A stretch of 64,000 bases of DNA from Neovahlkampfia damariscottae. Lineage: Eukaryota > Heterolobosea > Selenaionea > Neovahlkampfiida > Neovahlkampfiidae. The stretch lies in NCBI GenBank assembly GCA_016618085.1, contig JABLTG010000048.1, positions 46,666 through 110,665 of the forward strand, in the 5' to 3' direction. A program made the position numbers and the translations under genes. Position 1 is the stretch's first letter, and every line of letters begins with the position of its first letter. This document shows, in pieces, positions 57,248 through 64,000 of this stretch. Under the pieces are notes generated by a model. It made no database searches. It saw only the letters and a list, made by a program, of their open reading frames with translations, and was not told the origin of the DNA.

Positions 57248-59976
57248 TCAAATTTTATTTTCAATATAAATCAAAGAAATTAATAATTCCTTTGAAGTTG
57301 GTCTTTCCTGTGGATTTTTCTTGAAACAACAATTAATGATATTCATTAAATCATCATCAAATTGTTCATTTAATCTTTGTTTTTCCCAAAATTCTTTAAA
57401 TTGAAACTCTTGTTCAATTTGAATTTTCATGTCAAATGATTTTTTTGAAATTAACTCAAGAAAAAAACAACCAATAGACCAAATGTCAATAAAATAATCA
57501 GCCATTGTTTGATTTTCAAATTGTTCATGTGACATGTATTCAATAGTTCCACCCATCATTGGATGCTGGTTTTGTGTTGTGAAACCAAAATCAGCAACTT
57601 TTGTAACACCATCAGATTTGAAAATGTTTGCAGGTTTCAAATCACAATGTACATATTGTAAAGAATGTACATGAATAATTCCTTGAATAGTTTGCTTCAT
57701 TATTGCTAAAATTTGTGTTTTTGTCAATTTCATTTTTTTGAATTTTTTTTTTGACAAATCTCCTTCGTTACAGTATTCAACGATTAATGCATAACAAATA
57801 GTTCCAGATCCATCATCAAATTTGAATGAATCTTTATATGATACAATATAATTATTGCTATTCAATTTTTTGTAAAGTGATATTTCATTTTCAGCATCTT
57901 TTTCACTTCCTTCTTTGAAAACTTTCATTGCATATTTCTCACTAGTTTTTATATCTGAAACTAAATAGATATTCGCACTACAACCAAATCCAATAGTCTT
58001 TTCCACTTTATAAGATTTCTTTTTTTCATTCCCTTTTTCTGATACTCTTGTGTTAAAAAAAATTATTTTGATCTTAACTGATTTCTTCTTTTTCGGAGTC
58101 TTTCAGAGTTAATTTTCTAAAAAATGTGGAAGTATTTAAACTTTTGAACAGATTAAATCCGAATATATTTTTTGATTTCTTTTCTATTTTTGTTGATTTG
58201 GAGAAACTTTTTAATTTTTCAACAATTTCATCTTTATCGTTGGATTGAAATATTGTTGTGAATTTTTGATATTGTGATTGAATTTCTTTTGATAATTTAT
58301 TTTCAATTATTGGTTTTAAATCAAAAAGGAATTCTTTCCATTCTTTAAAAATTTCTTGATTATTGATGAATTTTCTTGAAACTGAGAAACATAAATAATC
58401 AAATGCACAAGAAATCAATAATTCTTTTTGATTGGACTCTTTAATTTGTGATTTCATAAATTCAGTTGATATCAATGGAAGAGATATTTCAGGTTTTACA
58501 ATTTTTTTTTCTTCCATTTTTTCAGATGATCTTTGTCTTCTGAATAGCCCTGTACCTCTTGTTTGTTTTTTTTTTGGTTGAATTTTTCCTTTCTCTTTTG
58601 ATTTTTGATCTGAACTTGGACTCTTTGGAATGAAAATATTTGAATCAACATCAAGAGCAACTTGAGAGATTTTCAATTTATCAGGGAAATCATCAACATC
58701 TTTAGTTTCAACAGAAGATGAACGTGATAAATTACTGAAAATTTCTGATGATTTTTCTTGTTGTAGTTGTTGAATTTGTTGTTGTTGAAGTTGTTGTAGA
58801 TCTTGTGATTTTTGATCCTTCTTCTTTCTTGAATGATACTCAGTAGTTGAACTACTTGATGAATAATCAGATTGATCTTCCATTTCTTCTTCTTCTTTTT
58901 GTTCAATTGTATTAACCAATCCCTTTGATTTAAATGAGAAACCAGAATTCAAATTTTCCATTTCTTCCTTTGGTTCAACTTCTTTTTGATAAGAAAAATC
59001 AAATGACTCTGGTTCACTTGATTTTGATATATCTCTTCCATAATAATCAGAAAAAGATTCAGAATCTGAATCATCATCGGTGATTGTTAATTTGTCTTTC
59101 AAATCATTGGCTGTTGGTCTGTTTGTGACAGATTCATCAATACAATCCAAAATATAACTAAGCTCATAAACACCCTTATATTCATCTTCAATAATTGATT
59201 TCAAATCATCAATTTCATCGATATCCTAATTTCAAAAATTAAATTTTAGTTCCTTACTGTCACTCCCATTAATTTTAACATTAAAATTCCTAATGCATAA
59301 ACATCAGATAAATGTGTGAATTTATCATCTGTATATACTTCAGGAGCAATATATTCTTCATTTTCAGTTAACAGGTCAATTACATTTTCAAAACCAAACC
59401 CAAATTTAGAAAGCTTTACATTACTCTTTTTATCAATTAAAACACTTGATAATTGAATATTACTATGAGTAATATTATGATCAGCAAGAATAGATAAAGC
59501 ATGTAAAATTTGATTAAACCATTTTGAAATCATCTGTTGAAGAAAAAAGTAAAATAAAAAATGTTCATTTTTACCTCTGCTGGAATTTTTTGTTGTTTTA
59601 ATTTTGTTTCATAAAAATAACTTTCTAATGTTTGATAAGGTGTATAAGTTGAAGCTTTTGTTGTCAAGTAATAACTTCTAATTAATTGGTCATTTTTTAT
59701 TTTGATAAATAAATCTTCGTGTTTCAAAATACTATCATCTTTAAGTTCTATTACTTTTAAGAAATTATTTTCAATCATTTTATGATGTTCTTCTTTTTCA
59801 GTATGAATGTCATAAACAAAGAAAATTGTTTCTTTTGAAGATTTTATATTTTTTGATTTTTCAACTCGAATATAACTTGTTCTTTCAATAGGAGTGATTT
59901 GAGGGTATAAATCTACCAAAGTTTGATAACTTTTTGGATTCTCCACTTTCTTTGGTGTAGTTGGTTTTCTTTTCAT
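57248..59976 (-). CDS. Tandem pseudokinase-kinase protein with Q/S-rich linker
   Basis: Four exons; introns at ~59533-59575, ~59225-59257 and 58045-58078. Together ~870 residues. The N-terminal domain is a pseudokinase: ITHSNIQLSSVLI where HRDLxxxN belongs and SKFGFG for DFG, with IAPEVY kept. A long acidic, serine- and glutamine-rich linker follows. The C-terminal kinase has GFGCSANIYLV, YAMKVF, HCDLKPAN (arginine of HRD changed to cysteine), ADFGFT and GTIEYMSHEQF; it is probably active. The second domain could be taken for a separate gene, but no ATG precedes its glycine loop in frame and the 34-nt intron (GTTAAG...ACAAGAG, TTTTTAAC branch) joins the two exactly. The stop is 10 nt from the convergent monooxygenase stop. 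Confidence 0.75.
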
Positions 59977-60077
59977 GAACGATTTTGATTGGTTTTAAGA
60001 AAGAGTTATGAAGTATGGATATTTATTATTTATTCTTTAAGATAAAATTCAGACAAGTATGCTGTTCCAAAAATTAT

Positions 60078-60090
60078 TGACCAATCATGG
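60078..60090 (+). promoter_or_regulatory. CCAAT element overlapping a start codon
   Basis: TGACCAATCATGG: the CCAATCA element runs into the ATG (60087-60089) of the transporter gene, as also seen at 6919-6927. It suggests almost leaderless transcripts, or a downstream true start. Confidence 0.45.
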
Positions 60091-61484
60091 AAAAATTCTT
60101 TGAGTTTCTTTTTGTCAACCGATGGTTTGGTTACTTCTTTTCAATAATGAACATGTTAACATCAGGTACAAATTACATACTACCTATCATATCAGTTGAT
60201 CTCAGAATAATCACTGGATTTTCAATTGTTGAAGCAAATTTAATTTCTTCATTTTCACTTTTTGGTTCGTAAGTAAAATTTTGAATTAAAAATCAGACTT
60301 TTAGGTATATTAACTGGATTTTATTATGATCAATTTGGTCCACGATTTACTTCATTATTAGTTTCTTTAAATTTTTTTAACACCAACAAAAGACTTCAGT
60401 TCTATTTATTGCACCATATACGCTCATGCAATTAACACTAAGAGGATATTTATATAAAAATGCTATTCTTTTTGCTATTTTTAATTTAATAGCCGGTGTA
60501 GCCGGACAAGCACAAATTGTAACAACAACTGGAACAAATGCTAAAAATTTTCCACCTGAAAGAAAAGGTTTAGTCGTTGGAACATTAATGCTAATTTATG
60601 GTGTTGGTGGTGCTTTATTATCACCATTGTATTCTTTATTTGAAGGACCTGAAAAGGTGGCAAACTATCTGACCATTTATGGTTTGATTGGATGTGCGTT
60701 TCCAATTCTTAATTTTGCATTTTTACCAGCAAAACCAATAAAAAAGAATGGTTTTCAAGTTAAAAATCAAGATATTGGACCATTTAGGATGTTATTCACT
60801 TTAAGATTTTATCTTGGATTTTTTATTTGGGGAATAACCACAGGATGTTGTAAGAATTTATTAAAACTTTTGAACGTTTTAAAAGCATTAACTTTTTTGA
60901 ATAATTTAGGAGAAATCATCATTTCAGTGAACAGTCCCGAAGAAGCAACCACATATCTATTTTTGATTTTATTGATATCAAACTGTATTGGAAGAGTTTT
61001 ATTTGGATTTTTATCAGATTTAGTTAGAAAGTGGATCAGCAATCCATTTTTGATGGCTTTCATTTCTTTAGGTTTGACTTCAGTTTCCATTTTTACTGCT
61101 TTCTCAAATTACCAAATGCTTTATGCATCAACAATTGTTTTTGGAATATTCTTCGGAGGATCTATGGTAATTGGACCGACATTACCACTTGATTTATTTG
61201 GTCCTACATATTATGGAACAAACTTGGCTGTAATATTTCTTGGAGTTGCTGGAACTAATATTTCAATGTCAACAGTATTCAGTTTGATTTATGAATACGA
61301 AACTCCTGTTGGTGCATTGAAATGTAAATTAGGATATCAATGCTTTTATTTGAGTTTTCTCATTATGGCAGGACTTTGTTTCATTTCGTTTCTATTTTCA
61401 ATTTTGTTAGGATTTTCAACATTGAATTTGTATTATAAAAAAGAAGAGAATAAATTTACCCTTGATATCAATTCAGAAGAATAA
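60087..61484 (+). CDS. MFS transporter, nodulin-like (NFD) type
   Basis: Plasma- or vacuolar-membrane carrier of ~433 residues with about 12 predicted helices. Four exons: introns near 60269-60296, 60361-60392 and, within an apparently open frame, 60850-60885 (36 nt). MFS motif A-like loop: YYDQFGPRFTSLL. Further helices: LIAGVAGQAQIVTTTGTNAKNF, PPERKGLVVGTLMLIYGVGGAL, and after splicing GCSLTFLNNLGEIIIS, the NNLGQI-like block of the nodulin-like / NFD subfamily; then RVLFGFLSDLVR and SMVIGPTLPLDLFGPTYYGTNL. Substrate unknown (family members are linked to carboxylates, iron or hormones). The start codon is embedded in CCAATCATGG. Confidence 0.82.
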
Positions 61485-61565
61485 TGGTTGATTTTCATGT
61501 TCATCGGATTGTGCTAATTTGTAATTTTGGGGAATAAAGTTTTTAGACAAATGAGAACAAAAGTT

Positions 61566-62384
61566 TTATCTGTTCAATAAAATTCCAAGTAATGAAACAT
61601 ACATATCTCCTGTAATTCCTTTAGTTGCAGAAATTGGATAAATATCAACAATCAAATTTCTAGTTCCTGAAATTACTGAATTTGGTATTGTAATTTTAGC
61701 CAATGGTGTTCGTAATGTTGTATCAAGAATATCATATTGACTGTTAACAAAAGCAGCATTTGGTGTCATCACAGCAATTGGAATTCCTTGTTTGTAAATC
61801 CCAAATGATGAAGAAAAACTTGTTCTTTCAAATTTATAGACCTCAGATTTTGTTGCACATTGATAAGTTCTGTAAGTTGTAAAAAATGAAAAAATATCTT
61901 TTTTAATTGATAAACTTTCTAATCCTCCAGCTGATAAAATGTCAGTGATTCTTTGTAAAAAGACTGAAAAAAAACGTGAATTTTGTTTTTTTTTACCAAA
62001 TCTTCTGTTTCTGATATTACCTACAACTGTTGAGTTTTGAGAAACAGAAACAGTTCCGTCAAGTATATTGGTGAGTTTTGTTTCTAATCTTCCTGATTTA
62101 GGAAAATTTACAAAAACACAACCTGGAGGACGAAAAATGAAGGAAAACAATCCTTTTCAAAATTAATTTTGACTATTTTCTTTACCATTCATAGCAATTG
62201 CGATCACAAAAATAAAAGCAAAAATCATTGTGCACAAAAAAAAATAAAACCAAAAGTTATTTGCGCATGAAAAAAAATTGGATGATTTTTTCTTGTGTAG
62301 TTGTTGTACACCTGGAACATTACCTTCAAGATCTACATTTTGATTTGGAATTTGTGAGTAAGGTGTTGTTGAATTCTCCATCAA
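61566..62384 (-). CDS. Single-pass membrane protein of unknown function
   Basis: Three exons, ~245 residues. Introns at ~62111-62161 (51 nt) and 61964-61996 (33 nt, stop-free). An N-terminal polar segment with a proline/serine patch is followed by one membrane helix (NFWFYFFLCTMIFAFIFVIAIAM), then a beta-rich C-terminal domain with CVFVNFPKSGRLETKLTNILDG, YRTYQCATKSEVYKFERTSF and SQYDILDTTLRTPLAKITI. The strand pattern vaguely recalls the LURP/tubby-like C-terminal fold of membrane-attached proteins, but the similarity is too weak to name. The start is MMENS at 62384 (or its second ATG); ATTGG is 17 bp upstream. Confidence 0.6.
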
Positions 62385-62903
62385 AAAATAAAGTTATTTG
62401 ATTGGACAATTTTTCAAACAAGAATTTTATTCTAATTTCTCAATTTCTGATTTGGAGAATGCCAAATTTCTTTCAAAATTCGTAATTCATCCCATTTATC
62501 TCGTGCTTTTATTCATTTTTTTCTCATTAAAACATTTTGGAATATATCGCTTTGTGAATCAAAGTTTCCAAACTTTATCTTTTGTTGAGATCTCTTTCAA
62601 AAATACGTTTGAGTAGATTTCTCACATTATTTTGTTCTATTCTTCATTTCTGTATTTCAAGCTTTTTTAAGCTAGATTTTAAAATCATTGCTCCCTTGAA
62701 GTGTTTTTGACTTTTTTCTTTGTTTTTTTGAAATTTAACTGAATTGGAGTATTTGATTTTTCCGTTGTAAAGTGACCATTGGGAATCATTTATGAACTAT
62801 ATATGGATTTTTTAAATTCCAAAAAATTACAAAAGGATGGAAAAAGTAGAAAAGACACCAAGTAAATAAAGAAAACTGGTTGATGAACAAAAATGATTAA
62901 TCC
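62385..62903. other. Intergenic; probable left flank of the IS607 element
   Basis: 519 bp. ATTGG at 62401-62405 belongs to the preceding minus-strand gene. A 72-codon frame at 62398-62616 has no family signal and is not called. The left end of the IS607-type element should lie in the last ~100 bp; IS607 elements have no inverted repeats or target duplication, so it cannot be placed by eye. Confidence 0.4.
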
Positions 62904-63598
62904 AGTGAAAAGTATATCACCAGTAAAAAAGTTAGAGAACAGTACGGTGTTTGCAATTCAACATTCAAGCGATGGGCAAATGAAGGAAAAATCAGTAGTA
63001 TTCGAACACTTGGGAACAAAAGACTCTATGGATGTGATGACATTAGAAGAGTCTTTGGAGTTGAAAGTATTGAAAAGAAAAAGAGAAAGTTATGTTATGC
63101 CAGAGTCAGTAGTCAAAAACAAAAAGGAGACCTCGAAAGACAAGTGAAAGACAAGTGAAAGACCTCCAAAGAGAATATCCAGATCATGAAATCATCCAAG
63201 ACATTGGAAGTGGTGTCAACTTCGAAAGGAAAGGATTTAAAACCTTGGTGGACCAAATCATGTCTGGAAATATCGAAGAACTTGTCATTAGTCATTGAGA
63301 CCGACTTGTTAGATTTGGATATGCACTTCTCGAACAAATATGCTAAAAGTTTGAGTGCAAAATCGTGGTTCAACATAAAGATGTCAACTCCGATCCAACC
63401 AACGATCTTGCCGAAGACTTATTATCCATCGTTACACTATTTACCGCCAAACATCATGGACTCAGAGCAGGAGAAAAGAAAAGGAAAAGAAAAGAAGCAG
63501 AAACCATTGAAGGTAACAAAAAAAGTAAAATTGGAGAGAGAAGAAGTGAAGAAGGTGGCAGCAGACAAATGCAAGAAGATACGACTTTATCCAAATGA
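62904..63598 (+). pseudogene. tnpA: IS607 serine recombinase (TnpA), inactivated
   Basis: The frame from 62904 reads YITSKKVREQYGVCNSTFKR, then WANEGKI, a helix-turn-helix that binds element ends, GNKRLYGCDDIRRVF, and the catalytic serine motif LCYARVSSQKQKGDLERQV; further on comes DRLVRFG and HGLRAGEKK near the end. Lesions: no ATG in frame before the domain (TAA just upstream); an 11-bp tandem duplication (63140-63150 repeated at 63151-63161) that shifts the frame; an in-frame TGA at 63296-63298 in the conserved SHxDRL segment; and TAA at 63344-63346. The serine recombinase would have moved the element through a serine-linked intermediate; this copy cannot do so. Confidence 0.88.
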
Positions 63599-64000
63599 AA
63601 ATGAAAGAAAAAAATTGAATCAATGGATGGGATGTGCTAGGTGGACTTATAATCAATGTCTCAATGGTGTAAACAAAGAAAATATTGGAAAATCAAAAAA
63701 GGAATTGAGAAATTATTGTTTAAAAAGTACATCAGAAATTATCCAAAACAATGCATGGACTTCAAATATACCATATGACATCCGAGATGAGGCAATGTTT
63801 GATCTTCTCAAAGCTTTTAAAACTTGTTTCTCTGTTGGTGAAAAATTTAAAATAAAATACAAAAGAAAAAAAGATAATACCGATAGTATTGTAATTCATT
63901 TGAAACATTTCAATGCTGCAAGAAAGAGAGAATTGAAAGAACAATTATCAAAAGCAAAAGCAAAACAAAAGGAGAAAAAAGAATCATTTTACGATTTTAT
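63456..64000 (+). CDS. Fanzor/TnpB-family RNA-guided nuclease, N-terminal part
   Basis: Open from the ATG at 63456-63458 to the window end (181 codons, no stop), overlapping the tnpA 3' end by 143 bp. A lysine-rich leader is followed by the TnpB N-terminal helical block: CKKIRLYPNENERKKLNQWM, then GCARWTYNQCLNGV, a signature shared with IS607 TnpB of giant viruses and amoebae (the Fanzor2 group). Then WTSNIPYDIRDEAMFDLLKA, where TnpB proteins have the conserved AxxDLxxA helix, and FKIKYKRKK. TnpB/Fanzor proteins are programmable RNA-guided DNA endonucleases using an RNA from the element's 3' end; the RuvC catalytic residues and zinc ribbon lie beyond the window. Intact as far as it can be seen, unlike its partner recombinase. 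Confidence 0.85.
   Translation, partial: MDSEQEKRKGKEKKQKPLKVTKKVKLEREEVKKVAADKCKKIRLYPNENERKKLNQWMGCARWTYNQCLNGVNKENIGKSKKELRNYCLKSTSEIIQNNAWTSNIPYDIRDEAMFDLLKAFKTCFSVGEKFKIKYKRKKDNTDSIVIHLKHFNAARKRELKEQLSKAKAKQKEKKESFYDF

Larger units (their letters stand above)
62904..64000 (+). mobile_element. IS607-type transposon, recombinase plus Fanzor/TnpB
   Basis: Two overlapping reading frames in the order serine recombinase (tnpA) then tnpB-like, the diagnostic layout of IS607 elements, known in bacteria, giant viruses and several protists. Base use is less AT-biased than in neighbouring genes (more CTC, AAG, ACC, GAC codons), consistent with a foreign origin. The right end is outside the window. 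Confidence 0.85.

Noticed and set aside
57248-58006. C-terminal kinase as a separate gene starting with GTG
   Set aside because: No in-frame ATG, frame open upstream, and a canonical short intron joins it to the pseudokinase exon.
62398-62616. 72-codon plus-strand frame beside the IS607 element
   Set aside because: Overlaps the CCAAT motif of the opposite gene, no recognisable domain, and composition like spacer DNA.
51568-62825. Identical AT-rich string (TTTTTTAAATTCCAAAAA) after tRNA-Leu and before the IS607 element, as a shared attachment site
   Set aside because: About 18 bp of low-complexity AT sequence can recur by chance in 64 kb of such composition.

Overview
The window is nuclear DNA of a compact, very AT-rich eukaryotic genome, most likely a free-living protist. 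Evidence: genes are interrupted by tiny spliceosomal introns (mostly 27-39 nt, GT...AG with a TAAC-like branch site close to the 3' end). Eukaryote-specific proteins fill it: RPS11 and RPL37A, a ~3,600-residue TRRAP/Tra1 pseudokinase, a ~3,000-residue VPS13, a copine, an RGS protein, DNAJC17 and several protein kinases. A eukaryotic-type tRNA-Leu(CAA) is present. All three standard stop codons are used as stops. DUF4116 repeats, kelch-kinase fusions and an IS607/Fanzor element fit an amoeboid or flagellate protist (heterolobosean, amoebozoan or similar), but the lineage cannot be fixed from this window alone.

Layout. 1-5300: 5' end of RPS11 (-), G3BP-like RNA-binding protein (+), SWIM zinc-finger protein (+). 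5300-8540: Qri7/OSGEPL1-type tRNA t6A protein (-), kynurenine-formamidase-type cyclase (+), a 369-bp MITE with 75-bp terminal inverted repeats, and an uncaptured CDGSH iron-sulfur protein (-). 8680-17330: TPR-MYND protein, a long helical protein of unknown role, RPL37A, bifunctional lysine-degrading LKR/SDH, and a broken actin-related fragment. 17330-28660 (all -): a coiled-coil/thioredoxin-fold/RGS fusion and VPS13. 29100-45120: P-loop kinase, TRRAP/Tra1, single-stranded-DNA-binding protein (-), and a kelch/pseudokinase/kinase/SAM protein. 45120-51170: candidate structured RNA, acidic copine, ERMARD-like DUF4209 protein and RWP-RK factor (all -). 51485-62390: tRNA-Leu, DUF4116 pseudogene, DNAJC17, degenerate aspartyl-protease-like membrane protein, DOMON/copper monooxygenase, pseudokinase-kinase, MFS transporter, small membrane protein. 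62900-64000: IS607-type element with a decayed serine recombinase overlapping an open TnpB/Fanzor reading frame that runs off the window.

There are no operons, but gene packing is extreme. Convergent stop codons lie 7-15 nt apart, and most start codons are preceded within about 10-120 bp by an ATTGG / ATTGGTCA (CCAAT) element, sometimes as an inverted pair. The most interesting items are the Fanzor/IS607 element, the recurrent CCAAT-type promoter element, two tandem pseudokinase-kinase proteins, the redox-fold/RGS fusion, the MITE, and hidden splicing features (GC-AG introns, stop-free introns of length 3n).
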